This document shows, piece by piece, positions 26,920-35,022 of a stretch of 64,000 nucleotides of DNA (within the stretch, counting starts at the first letter, position 1; each line of letters starts with the position of its first letter). Source of the stretch: Anaerobacillus alkalidiazotrophicus (GTDB lineage Bacteria; Bacillota; Bacilli; Bacillales_H; Anaerobacillaceae); assembly GCF_001866055.1 (NCBI RefSeq), contig NZ_MLQS01000017.1:440899-504898 (forward strand). Reading direction: 5' to 3'. Made by a program: the position numbers and the translations under genes. Under the pieces are notes generated by a model, which worked only from the letters and a program-made list of their open reading frames with translations, was not told the DNA's origin and did not search any database.

Positions 26920-27708
26920 ATGGCGAATAGGGTAGACAAACTTCGTCGAGAAATTGAAGCTAGAAGGAAAAAGATTAATAGTTCGATTGGTAGGAAAGAA
27001 CGCTCACAACCTCAGTATTATCCTAGTCATAGTGAGTCAAGAGATGATTCTGAATTCTACTTTGCTGGTGATTCCGATGAGAAGGGACAACCAGAAGAGA
27101 AGTTTTTTCGAAAAGAGATTTTTGTCTTACAAGTGCTTGTTGCTATTTGTTTATTTTTAGTTGTCGGAATATTATTTAAAACTCAATCTCCTCAATTCGA
27201 AGGAGCTAGACAATTTGTAAAAACCTCTTTTGAAGAAGAATTTCAATTTACTGTTGTGGCTGATTGGTATGAAAATCAATTTGGTAAACCTTTAGCTCTA
27301 CTTCCAACAACAACGAATGTGGCATTAAATGATTTCGAGAGTGACGAATTACAAGTTGCATATGCTGTGCCAGCTGTTGGGAGAGTGGCACAAGGGTTTG
27401 AGCAAGATGGGAAAGGGGTCATAGTTGAGACGACCTCGAATTCTAATGTTGAAGCTGTTAAAAGTGGTATGGTAAGGTTTGTAGCAGAAGAAGAAACATT
27501 GGGTAAAACGATTATTATAGCTCACTATGATGGAGGTGAATCATGGTATGGAATGCTTGATCATGTAGAGGTAAACTTATACGATCATGTAGAGCCAGGT
27601 AGTAAGATTGGAACAGTATCTCTAAAAGACAATAATGGTTTTTACTACTTTGCGTTAAAAGAAGGAGAAACCTTCATTGATCCAATTGATGTGATTTCAT
27701 TTGACTAA
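26920..27708 (+). CDS. spoIVFA: Stage IV sporulation protein FA
   Basis: SpoIVFA holds the SpoIVFB protease in the outer forespore membrane with BofA until the forespore signal arrives. The 262-residue protein has a basic cytoplasmic N-terminus (MANRVDKLRREIEARRKK), one membrane helix (about residues 68-86), and a C-terminal degenerate M23/LytM domain. The latter contains VAQGFEQDGKGVIVET and WYGMLDHVEVN, without the full zinc ligands. GGATGAGGG precedes the ATG. It overlaps or abuts spoIVFB, as in other bacilli. Confidence 0.92.
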   Translation: MANRVDKLRREIEARRKKINSSIGRKERSQPQYYPSHSESRDDSEFYFAGDSDEKGQPEEKFFRKEIFVLQVLVAICLFLVVGILFKTQSPQFEGARQFVKTSFEEEFQFTVVADWYENQFGKPLALLPTTTNVALNDFESDELQVAYAVPAVGRVAQGFEQDGKGVIVETTSNSNVEAVKSGMVRFVAEEETLGKTIIIAHYDGGESWYGMLDHVEVNLYDHVEPGSKIGTVSLKDNNGFYYFALKEGETFIDPIDVISFD

Positions 27709-27709
27709 T

Positions 27710-28567
27710 ATGGGTTCCTTAGTTAAAAAAATTAAAATTAATCCACTTTTTTGGTTCGTAATCGGTATTGGTATTATTACAGGTTATTTTAGAGAAGTTA
27801 TCATGGTTTTTAGCATTGTTTTTATTCATGAAATGGGTCATAGTGTGGCGGCTCATTACTTTAAGTGGAGAATTCGAAAAATTGAACTTCTGCCTTTTGG
27901 TGGAGTAGCTGAGGTTGAAGAATATGGTAATCGTCCTTTAAAAGAAGAATTTATTGTAATTATAGCTGGTCCATTACAACACATATGGTTAATTTCCATA
28001 TCTTTTTTTCTCCTTCCGTTTGATTTTTGGACTAGTACCGACCACAAGTTGTTTTTAACTCACAACTTAATGATATTATTATTCAACTTACTACCTATTT
28101 GGCCACTTGATGGTGGTAAATTAATGTATTTACTCTTTTCCAAAAGACTTCCATTTCTTCAAAGCATTACTACAACTTTGAAAATCTCGTTGTTTTTATT
28201 ATTTTTGTTTACAGTCATTAGTCTTTATTTTTTTCCGTTTCATTTAAATCTGTGGGTAGTTTTACTATTTCTTTTGTTTAGTCACTATTCTGAATGGAAA
28301 CAAAGAAGTTATGCTTATATGCGCTTTTTAATGGAAAGACATAATCAGAAACAAAACCCTTTTATTCAAACGATACCGATTGTAGTTCCTGATAAATCAA
28401 CTGTACAAGATGTCATAAAAAGGTTTCAACGTGGTGTTAAGCACAAAGTTATCGTCAAAAACCAATCTTATGAACCAATGAGAGTTATTTCAGAAAAAAT
28501 AATTTTACAAGCTTTCTTTGAACAAAATAAGGCATCAGTACCTATTGGTCGAATTTTACCACCATAA
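27710..28567 (+). CDS. spoIVFB: Stage IV sporulation protein FB, intramembrane metalloprotease
   Basis: SpoIVFB is the site-2 protease that cleaves pro-sigma-K in the mother cell. The zinc motif HEMGH is at about residues 40-44, the second motif LLPIWPLDGGK carries the conserved Asp, and several membrane helices surround them. The C-terminal part (from about residue 220) is CBS-like. TTG at 27701 is in frame and would overlap spoIVFA by 8 bases. The ATG at 27710 is taken as the likelier start. The pair indicates a spore-forming organism. Confidence 0.93.
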   Translation: MGSLVKKIKINPLFWFVIGIGIITGYFREVIMVFSIVFIHEMGHSVAAHYFKWRIRKIELLPFGGVAEVEEYGNRPLKEEFIVIIAGPLQHIWLISISFFLLPFDFWTSTDHKLFLTHNLMILLFNLLPIWPLDGGKLMYLLFSKRLPFLQSITTTLKISLFLLFLFTVISLYFFPFHLNLWVVLLFLLFSHYSEWKQRSYAYMRFLMERHNQKQNPFIQTIPIVVPDKSTVQDVIKRFQRGVKHKVIVKNQSYEPMRVISEKIILQAFFEQNKASVPIGRILPP

Positions 28568-28570
28568 TTT

Positions 28571-28600
28571 TTGGTGTTTGTAATTAAAAGATGCTATACT
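28571..28600 (+). promoter_or_regulatory. Candidate rng promoter
   Basis: TTGGTG (28571-28576) and TATACT (28595-28600) are separated by 18 bases just after spoIVFB. A hairpin terminator begins only 8 bases after the -10, so transcripts would meet it almost at once. Confidence 0.45.
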
Positions 28601-28608
28601 TAAGTAGT

Positions 28609-28636
28609 AACCAGCCGTATAAAGGCTGGTTTTTTC
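28609..28636 (+). terminator. Hairpin between spoIVFB and rng, possible attenuator
   Basis: AACCAGCC (28609-28616) pairs perfectly with GGCTGGTT (28624-28631), followed by T. It may end the spoIVF transcript or attenuate rng. Confidence 0.75.
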
Positions 28637-28665
28637 ACCTTACTAGACGTTAAAGAGGGATACCA

Positions 28666-30150
28666 TTGAAATCATTTATTTTTAATATGTTAACAAATGA
28701 AAGAAGACTAGCGATTCTCGAAAATAAAAAAGTAGTAGAAATCTTAATCGAGCGTCCTCAAATTAATAAAATTGTAGGTAATGTGTACAAAGGTAAAGTA
28801 GTAAATGTACTTCCAGGAATGCAAGCAGCATTTGTGGATATTGGATTAGACAAGAATGGCTTTTTATATAGAGACGAGCTTTTGAGTTTTCAACAACTAG
28901 AAGAAAAAGATGAAGTGAAAAAAGAAAAATCAATCTCACAATTTGTAACAGTGGGGCAAGAGCTATTAGTACAAGTGACAAAAGAGGGATTCGGTAAAAA
29001 AGGACCAAGACTGACTGAAGTTGTTTCTTTTCCTGGTAAATACATTGTGTATATGCCAAATGGAGGTTATGTTGGTGTATCGAAACGGATGCAAACTGAA
29101 GATGTACGTGAGAAATGGCGTAAAATTGGGGAAGAACTTTGTGTTGGCAAAGAAGGTATGATTATACGTACAGCTTCTGAAAATTTAACAGAAGAGAATG
29201 TTGCTCAAGATTTATTTTTTCTACGGAAGCTTTGGGAAGACGTATGGAAAGACGGAAAAAACTTAAAACCACCTAGTTTAATTTACGAAGATAAATCAAT
29301 TTTAGAAAAAGTGATGAGGGACTTTGACTTTGATGATCTAGACGAAATAGTTATCGATTCAATGGACGAATATCTACTAATTAAAAATATGTTTCAGCCT
29401 TATCCAAACCTTTTAGAAAAACTTCGCTTCTATCAACAAAGGGAAAACATATTTTCATTTTATCATATTGAATCAGAGCTTGAAAAAGCTTTGCGAAGAC
29501 AAGTTTGGTTGAAAAGTGGTGCGTATTTAGTCATTGATCAAACCGAAGCTCTAACTGTTTTTGATGTAAATACCGGTAAATATACTGGAAAGTTAGATTT
29601 ACAAGAAACGATCGTAAAAACAAACATTGATGCTGCTAAAGAAATTGCAAGACAGTTACGACTTCGAGATATTGGCGGTATTATTATTATAGACTTCATT
29701 GATATGAAAAGCGATAAAGATAAACAAACTGTTTTAAATGCGTTTAATCAAACTTTAAAAAATGATCGTACCAAAACAAATGTAGTAGGATTTACTGGAC
29801 TAGGATTATTAGAAATGACCCGTAAGAAAGCCCGTCAAAATCTACAGGATAGTGTTTCGACTATTTGCCCGGCTTGTTTTGGTAAAGGGAAAGTATTTTC
29901 GGACGAAGCTGTTGCACATAAAGTAGAGAGAGCATTATGGGAATATAAAGGTATGGATAATGAAGCGTTACTCGTGGAAGTCCCAGCGAATGTTGTTCCG
30001 ATTCTTAAAGGTCCTAAAGACAAAAATCTAATCCGACTACAAACCGTTCTTCATTATCAACTATTTATTAAAGAAAACGAAAAGCTCGCTCCAAACGACT
30101 TTGAGATCCGATTCATAGGTAGTATCGAGGAAGTCGAACAAAGGTTGTAG
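28666..30150 (+). CDS. rng: Ribonuclease E/G family endoribonuclease
   Basis: RNase E/G enzymes cut AU-rich single-stranded RNA and have 5'-end sensing. The 494-residue protein has an N-terminal S1 domain (GNVYKGKVVNVLPGMQAAFVDIGLDKNGFLY, about residues 37-67) and the catalytic segment ALTVFDVNTGKYTG...GGIIIIDFIDM with the two metal-binding Asp. The zinc-link CPACFGKGKV lies near residue 404. Start is TTG at 28666 with AAGAGGGA upstream. It lacks the long RNase E tail, so RNase G-like is appropriate. B. subtilis itself has no such gene, while several other bacilli carry it at this position. Confidence 0.92.
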   Translation: MKSFIFNMLTNERRLAILENKKVVEILIERPQINKIVGNVYKGKVVNVLPGMQAAFVDIGLDKNGFLYRDELLSFQQLEEKDEVKKEKSISQFVTVGQELLVQVTKEGFGKKGPRLTEVVSFPGKYIVYMPNGGYVGVSKRMQTEDVREKWRKIGEELCVGKEGMIIRTASENLTEENVAQDLFFLRKLWEDVWKDGKNLKPPSLIYEDKSILEKVMRDFDFDDLDEIVIDSMDEYLLIKNMFQPYPNLLEKLRFYQQRENIFSFYHIESELEKALRRQVWLKSGAYLVIDQTEALTVFDVNTGKYTGKLDLQETIVKTNIDAAKEIARQLRLRDIGGIIIIDFIDMKSDKDKQTVLNAFNQTLKNDRTKTNVVGFTGLGLLEMTRKKARQNLQDSVSTICPACFGKGKVFSDEAVAHKVERALWEYKGMDNEALLVEVPANVVPILKGPKDKNLIRLQTVLHYQLFIKENEKLAPNDFEIRFIGSIEEVEQRL

Positions 30151-30206
30151 AAGTGTCTTTTGTTTTTCTTCACAAGCTGTTATTAAAATCTCGATTGGAA
30201 ACATCG

Positions 30207-30235
30207 TTGACTCTAACTACTAAAAATGGTATTAT
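30207..30235 (+). promoter_or_regulatory. Sigma-A promoter of the rplU operon
   Basis: TTGACT (30207-30212) and TATTAT (30230-30235) are separated by 17 bases, the best promoter match in the window. It lies upstream of the L21 leader. Confidence 0.8.
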
Positions 30236-30241
30236 ATTTTT

Positions 30242-30360
30242 TGTTAGTTATTTGGATAACCTCCAAAGAGCTATAACCGCTCATAAAAGGGTTTTAAAGA
30301 ATTTACTCGTGTAAATCACCCTCGATGGCGAGTCTGAGTATAATAAGGAGGTGCACGTTA
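30242..30360 (+). ncRNA. Ribosomal protein L21 leader (autoregulatory 5' UTR)
   Basis: The 125 bases between the promoter and rplU include a block AGAGCTATAACCGCTCATAA and then short paired segments around ACTCG...CGAGT. This agrees with the position and general appearance of the L21 leader of Firmicutes, by which the operon is thought to be regulated by a ribosomal protein. I cannot check the covariance model; the position is the main support. Confidence 0.5.
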
Positions 30361-30669
30361 ATGTACGCAATTATTGAAACTGGTGGTAAGCAAATTAAAG
30401 TTCAAGAAGGTCAAGAGATCTACATTGAGAAGTTAGATGCTGAAGTTGGTGCAACAGTAAGCTTTGACAACGTATTAATGGTTGGTGGTGACTCTGTGAA
30501 AGTAGGAGCTCCATTCGTAGAAGGAGCAACTGTTACTGCTAAAGTTGAAAAAGTAGGTCGCGCTAAGAAAATCTTAGTTTATAAATACAAAGCTAAGAAA
30601 AACTATCGTCGTAAGCAAGGTCATCGTCAACCTTACACTAAAGTTGTTATCGAAAAGATCAACGCGTAA
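30361..30669 (+). CDS. rplU: 50S ribosomal protein L21
   Basis: The 102-residue product [18 protein letters not shown]... ending [19 protein letters not shown] is a standard L21, which binds 23S rRNA in the large subunit. The frame continues upstream to 30325, but the ATG at 30361 has AAGGAGGTG before it and gives the family start. prp and rpmA follow closely. Confidence 0.98.
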   Translation: MYAIIETGGKQIKVQEGQEIYIEKLDAEVGATVSFDNVLMVGGDSVKVGAPFVEGATVTAKVEKVGRAKKILVYKYKAKKNYRRKQGHRQPYTKVVIEKINA

Positions 30670-30678
30670 GGAAATGAC

Positions 30679-31011
30679 ATGATTACTGTTACAGTTGTTC
30701 GACATACTGATAACAACATTGTTTCCTTTGAAATGAGTGGTCATGCAGATAGCGGGCCATATGGACAAGATATTGTTTGTGCTGGGGCTTCAGCCGTTTC
30801 ATTTGGAACTGTAAATGCTATCGATAAATTATGTGATGTTCAATTAGAAGTGGAAATGGATGATGATGGTGGCTTTCTCCGCTGCACTGTCCCAAAAGGT
30901 TTGGACGTGTCAACTTATGAGAAAGTTCAGCTTCTTTTGGAAGCAATGGTTGTTTCACTCACTTCAATTAGTGAACAGTACGGTAAACATATCAAAATTA
31001 GTGAAACCTAG
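30679..31011 (+). CDS. prp: Ribosomal-processing cysteine protease Prp
   Basis: Prp (YsxB) removes the N-terminal extension of ribosomal protein L27 in Firmicutes. The catalytic pair is visible: His22 in SGHADSGPYGQ and Cys34 in DIVCAGASAVS. The 110-residue length is normal. It lies between rplU and rpmA, as in all bacilli with this system, and its substrate gene follows with the expected cleavage site. Confidence 0.95.
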   Translation: MITVTVVRHTDNNIVSFEMSGHADSGPYGQDIVCAGASAVSFGTVNAIDKLCDVQLEVEMDDDGGFLRCTVPKGLDVSTYEKVQLLLEAMVVSLTSISEQYGKHIKISET

Positions 31012-31024
31012 GAGGTGAACTCAT

Positions 31025-31315
31025 ATGTTAAAAATGAACCTTCAATTTTTCGCATCGAAAAAAGGGGTAGGTAGTACAAAGAACGGTCGTGACTCAATCT
31101 CGAAGCGTCTTGGTACAAAGCGTGCTGACGGTCAAACAGTAACTGGCGGATCTATTTTAGTTCGTCAACGTGGAACACGTATTTACCCTGGTGTAAACGT
31201 AGGTAGAGGTGGAGATGACACTTTATTCGCTAAAGTTGACGGCGTAGTTAAGTTTGAACGCGTAGGACGTGACAGAAAGCAAGTAAGTGTATACCCAGTA
31301 GCTCAAGAAGCTTAA
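31025..31315 (+). CDS. rpmA: 50S ribosomal protein L27 with Prp-cleaved extension
   Basis: The product begins [14 protein letters not shown]. The LQFF/ASKKG junction (after Phe9) is the Prp cleavage site, giving the mature N-terminus that reaches the peptidyl-transferase centre. The rest is typical L27 (GSTKNGRDS...[10 protein letters not shown]). GAGGTG precedes the ATG. It ends the operon at a terminator; spo0B and obg, which normally follow, are not present. Confidence 0.98.
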   Translation: MLKMNLQFFASKKGVGSTKNGRDSISKRLGTKRADGQTVTGGSILVRQRGTRIYPGVNVGRGGDDTLFAKVDGVVKFERVGRDRKQVSVYPVAQEA

Positions 31316-31330
31316 GAACTCTAAAACGAT

Positions 31331-31359
31331 AAGTCCTAGCCATTTGGTTAGGGCTTTTT
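31331..31359 (+). terminator. Terminator of the rplU-prp-rpmA operon
   Basis: AAGTCCTAGCC (31331-31341) pairs, with two G-U pairs, with GGTTAGGGCTT just downstream and a T-run. Confidence 0.8.
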
Positions 31360-31410
31360 CTAATCATCTAAAATGTAAAGTAGTGTGTTTATATGTTTTG
31401 TATGGATGAA

Positions 31411-31525
31411 TTTTATCCCACTCTTAAGGGGCATTAAGGCCCCCACCTCAAAACGTAAGAAAATCGAGAATTTTAGGTGGGAGATGAAGGAAAACTCCCA
31501 CTGATTGAAGTTCAGCTATATTATA
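31411..31525 (+). repeat. Family 1 structured repeat, internally deleted copy
   Basis: It begins after TTTAT with the same CCCACTCTTAAGGGGCA block as the copy at 26485 and ends in the same TGATTGAAGTTCAGCT block. The segment between GGTGGG and GTGGGGGATGAAGG of the longer copy is missing. The final hairpin is GTGGGAG (31477-31483) with CTCCCAC (31495-31501). The other copy has GTGGGGG with CCCCCAC, a compensatory pair change. Confidence 0.7.
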
Positions 31526-31540
31526 CATTTTAGTTAGAAA

Positions 31541-31588
31541 AAAATAGGGTGTTCAAAAGCTATGCTTTTGAACACCCTATTTTTGATT
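31541..31588. terminator. Bidirectional terminator between rpmA and opuAC
   Basis: A perfect 20-bp stem (31541-31560 with 31564-31583) with A-rich and T-rich flanks lies between convergent operons, directly after the leftward opuAC stop. Confidence 0.85.
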
Positions 31589-32476
31589 TTATTTGCTTTC
31601 ACCTTTCATTTCTGCTACTTTTTCTTGATTATTATCAATCCATTCACGAGCTACGTCTTCGGCAGAGCGCCCATTATCAATTTCTACAATCATTTGTTCA
31701 ATATCACCAACATCAATACTCCAGTTGCTTAAAAATTCGTATGCTTCAGGAATACGATCTTTGAAATCATTATTCGTTAAAACATGAACCTCTGATGTAG
31801 CAAAAAATTCATCTTGTCCTTCTAGTACTTTTAAATCATAGTCGACAAACATTGGATGCGGTCTCCATCCAAGGAATACTACCGGTCTTTCTGCACCAAT
31901 TTGTCTTGCAACTTGGGCGAGCATGCCACCTTCACTAGATGCAACATATTGTAAATCTAAGTCAAACTCTTCAATCATCTCTCTTGAAGTAATAGTCATT
32001 CCAGCGCCTTCTTCAATACCATAGATTTCTCCATCAAAAATATCTTCATTTCCTTTAATGTCTTCAATTGAGTTAATTTCCTCTACGTATGTTGGGGTAA
32101 CCCACCCTAACTCACCGTCTGGATAGCTTATAGCAGTGCTATCTATGTTATCTCCAAATTGCTCCATATAGCTTGCGTGCATATCAGGTAACCAAGCATC
32201 CATGAAAACATCAATGTCACCTCGTGATAGGCCTGTATAGACACCACCAGCATCAGCTTCAATCTGGTTTACTTCATAACCCATATCCTCTAAAAGTAAC
32301 ATTGCAATCGTAGTTGGTGGAATGGTACTCGTCCAAGGAGTCATTCCAAATGTAATTGATTGGTCTTGAGCAGGTTGATCACCTGCTTGTGGGTCTTCTG
32401 CTGTATCTGCAGGACCGCACCCTATAATTAATGCAAAAATCGTAAACGTAAATACAAGTAATTTAAAATGTTTCAC
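31589..32476 (-). CDS. opuAC: Glycine betaine-binding lipoprotein of the OpuA importer
   Basis: The substrate-binding lipoprotein delivers glycine betaine (possibly proline betaine) to OpuAA/AB. The signal peptide ends in a lipobox at IIGCG (Cys20). An Asp-rich linker leads to an OpuAC-type domain with ITFGMTPWTSTIPPTTIAMLLLEDMGY, MDAWLPDMHASY and VVFLGWRPHPMF, whose tryptophans form the betaine cage. At 295 residues it is full length. It is last in the leftward opuAA-AB-AC operon. Confidence 0.92.
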   Translation of the reverse strand: MKHFKLLVFTFTIFALIIGCGPADTAEDPQAGDQPAQDQSITFGMTPWTSTIPPTTIAMLLLEDMGYEVNQIEADAGGVYTGLSRGDIDVFMDAWLPDMHASYMEQFGDNIDSTAISYPDGELGWVTPTYVEEINSIEDIKGNEDIFDGEIYGIEEGAGMTITSREMIEEFDLDLQYVASSEGGMLAQVARQIGAERPVVFLGWRPHPMFVDYDLKVLEGQDEFFATSEVHVLTNNDFKDRIPEAYEFLSNWSIDVGDIEQMIVEIDNGRSAEDVAREWIDNNQEKVAEMKGESK

Positions 32477-32498
32477 TATTTGTACCTCCTAGTTTTTA

Positions 32499-33332
32499 TT
32501 ACTTAGTTTTTTCACCAATACCTTGAGTAATCCTATCTAAAATGATGGCAAGAACAACAATTCCTAGTCCACCAGTTAACCCTAAACCAACATTAACCCT
32601 TGATATACCTGCTAAGACGACTGAACCTAGTCCTGGAGCACCAATCATTGAGGCGATAACAGCCATAGATAAAGCTAACATAATAGTTTGGTTGATCCCC
32701 GCCATGATCGTCGGTATTGCCATTGGTAATTGCACCTTTGTTAGCATTTGCCAATAGGTTGAACCAAATGCCCTGGCAGCTTCAACAACATCAGTAGGTA
32801 CTTGTTTTATCCCTAAGGTAGTCATTCTTACCGCAGGTGGAGTAGCAAAGACAAAAGTTGAGATAACTGCTGGTACTCCCCCTAAGCCAAATAAGAGAAT
32901 GGCAGGAATTAAATAAACGAAACTTGGTAAAGTTTGCATAAAGTCTAAAATGGGTCTAACTATCCTATTAACAACTGGAGATTTTGCGCTCCAAATACCA
33001 ATCGGTATACCAATTACTATAGAAAAAATTGTCGCAACAATGACAATCGCTAACGTTTGCATTGCAGCATACCATAAATCTACTGACCCTAAGTAAAGGG
33101 AACCTATTAATGTGAAAATAGCTACCCCAACCCCAGCAAAACGCCAAGCTAAGATAATTAATAGTAGCGCCATTAATTCAGCTGGTAAAAAATTCAATAA
33201 ATCAGTAACTAATGAAATAAAAGTAGCAACGATTGAACTGATTGAGTCAAAGAAGCCACCTAATACTGGTATTAACCAATTATTAACAAAGCGATTTGTC
33301 CATTCCTCTAAAGGTAGATGGAAGTAATTCAT
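32499..33332 (-). CDS. opuAB: Glycine betaine ABC transporter permease
   Basis: The 277-residue membrane protein has about seven hydrophobic helices and the ABC-importer EAA loop (VEAARAFGSTYWQMLTKVQLPMAIPTIMAGINQTIM). The N-terminal amphipathic stretch LPLEEWTNRFVNNWLIP is that of OpuAB/ProW. It begins on the final base of the opuAA stop, so translation is coupled. It forms the transmembrane channel of the osmoprotectant importer. Confidence 0.93.
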   Translation of the reverse strand: MNYFHLPLEEWTNRFVNNWLIPVLGGFFDSISSIVATFISLVTDLLNFLPAELMALLLIILAWRFAGVGVAIFTLIGSLYLGSVDLWYAAMQTLAIVIVATIFSIVIGIPIGIWSAKSPVVNRIVRPILDFMQTLPSFVYLIPAILLFGLGGVPAVISTFVFATPPAVRMTTLGIKQVPTDVVEAARAFGSTYWQMLTKVQLPMAIPTIMAGINQTIMLALSMAVIASMIGAPGLGSVVLAGISRVNVGLGLTGGLGIVVLAIILDRITQGIGEKTK

Positions 33333-34528
33333 TATTCACTCACCTCCTCTCGTTGTTTTCCGAGAGTAAGTCCTGAAAGGATTGAAACCCTTACAATTAT
33401 CCCCATTAATTTTTTATTTTCAACAACTGCGATTGGATATTTTGTTTCAGTTGCAATTTGAATTAAATCACTTAAAGGTGTATCTGGTTTTGTGGTATGG
33501 AAATCTTGAATGAGTACATCTTCAACCCATTTATTACTTTTATAAGCTTTAATGGCTTCGTCAATTGTTAAAAGCCCTTTTAAATTTTTCTCTTTATCAA
33601 CAACGAAAATGCTTGATAAACCGGCCTCTTCCATTTTCCTAATGGCAGCTCTTGCTCCTTCTTTCCATGTGGTAATCACATCAGGCTTTTTCATTATATT
33701 GGAGGCAACAAGTACTTTTGTACGGTCAACATCTTCTACAAAATTTGAAACGTATTCATTAGCAGGATTTTCTAATATTTCTTCTGGTGTTCCAATTTGA
33801 ACGATAATACCATTTTTCATAATGGCGATACGATCGCCTAATTTAAGTGCTTCATCTAAATCATGGGTAATAAATAATATAGTTTTTCCTAATTTACTTT
33901 GTAACATTAATAATTCGTCTTGCATTTCTTTTCTAATCAGAGGGTCTAGAGCGCTAAAGGCTTCATCCATTAGTAAAATGTCCGTATCATTTGCTAATGC
34001 TCTAGCTAGTCCAACCCGCTGTTGCATACCACCACTTAGTTCATCAGGGTAACTGTTTTCGTATCCTTTAAGTCCAACATCTTCTATTGATTTTAAGGCT
34101 TTATTAACTCGTTCACTTTTAGGAACATCCTGTATTTCTAACCCGTATTCAACATTTGTAGCTACAGTTCTATGCGGAAAAAGTGCAAATTTTTGAAAAA
34201 CCATTCCAAGTTTTTTTCTTCTTGTATTCATTAAGTCTTGTTTATTCATAGTGGTAATGTTTTCACCATCTATTAGAATTTCTCCTGAAGTAGGTTCAAT
34301 TAAGCGGTTTATTAGGCGAATTAATGTTGATTTTCCACTCCCTGATAATCCCATAATAACGAAGAACTCCCCTTCGTTAATTTTAAAACTTGCTTGGTTA
34401 ACACCGACTGTAAGTCCAGTTTCATTTAAAATTTTTTCCTTACTTTGGCCTTCCTTTAAACGTTTTATTCCTTCTTTAGGATTATGACCGAAGATTTTTG
34501 TTAAATTATTGACCTCGATTTTATGCAT
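33332..34528 (-). CDS. opuAA: Glycine betaine ABC transporter ATPase with CBS tandem
   Basis: This cytoplasmic ATPase energises betaine uptake. Walker A is GLSGSGKSTL, the signature LSGGMQQRVGLARALA, Walker B ILLMDEAFSALDP, and the C-terminal third is a CBS pair. In OpuA transporters that pair senses ionic strength and, in some species, c-di-AMP. TTG at 34534 is in frame, but the ATG at 34528 has AAAGGAG at 8 bases and gives 398 residues. The gene diverges from the small gene at 34668 and leads the operon. Confidence 0.94.
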   Translation of the reverse strand: MHKIEVNNLTKIFGHNPKEGIKRLKEGQSKEKILNETGLTVGVNQASFKINEGEFFVIMGLSGSGKSTLIRLINRLIEPTSGEILIDGENITTMNKQDLMNTRRKKLGMVFQKFALFPHRTVATNVEYGLEIQDVPKSERVNKALKSIEDVGLKGYENSYPDELSGGMQQRVGLARALANDTDILLMDEAFSALDPLIRKEMQDELLMLQSKLGKTILFITHDLDEALKLGDRIAIMKNGIIVQIGTPEEILENPANEYVSNFVEDVDRTKVLVASNIMKKPDVITTWKEGARAAIRKMEEAGLSSIFVVDKEKNLKGLLTIDEAIKAYKSNKWVEDVLIQDFHTTKPDTPLSDLIQIATETKYPIAVVENKKLMGIIVRVSILSGLTLGKQREEVSE

Positions 34529-34667
34529 AATCAATTTCTCCTTTGAGCTAGCTGTCTATTGATTATCGTTTGCTACTTCTCCACTAATATTCTTTTTTTG
34601 CAAAAGTGTATAAGAATAATAAAAAAAAGTGACTATATAAAAAAGGAATTGAGGAGGGAATCTGTTT

Positions 34668-34877
34668 ATGAAGAAGAATTATAAAAACCTACTTAAAAAA
34701 CAGTTAAGATCGATTATGAAGGAAACAGACAACCCAGCGATCATTCAAGATGTTACAGATACTGAGTTCGGGGTAATTCCGGGAGATTTTGAAAAACAGG
34801 TTTTTCGTCAAAGAAATAAAGATAACAATGTTACTAGAAATAGTACTGATGGCAAAACATGGAATGATATTGAATAG
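34668..34877 (+). CDS. Small hydrophilic protein, unknown function
   Basis: The 69-residue, charged, soluble product (MKKNYKNLLKKQLRS...) has no signal or membrane segment and no family that I recognise. It has an excellent GAGGAGGGA ribosome-binding site eight bases before the ATG and its own terminator, so it is probably expressed. It is divergent from opuA, but no functional link is visible. Confidence 0.6.
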   Translation: MKKNYKNLLKKQLRSIMKETDNPAIIQDVTDTEFGVIPGDFEKQVFRQRNKDNNVTRNSTDGKTWNDIE

Positions 34878-34908
34878 TTTAAAGATGTTATACAGTATGA
34901 TTGCAATG

Positions 34909-34940
34909 AAAGTCCTAGTTAAATTAGCTAGGGCTTTTAT
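34909..34940 (+). terminator. Terminator after the 69-residue protein gene
   Basis: AAAGTCCTAG (34909-34918) pairs with CTAGGGCTTT (34928-34937) with one G-U pair, followed by T. Confidence 0.7.
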
Positions 34941-35022
34941 TGTCCATTTGTTAAAATGTTAAATGAATCTAAAAAAGGTATGCTACATAGTGTTTACGTT
35001 ATGTATAACAAAGGGGGATAAA

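Noticed and set aside
34535..34667. A c-di-AMP (ydaO-type) riboswitch upstream of opuAA.
   Set aside because: The gap is only about 130 bases and shared with a divergent gene; none of the conserved aptamer blocks is visible.
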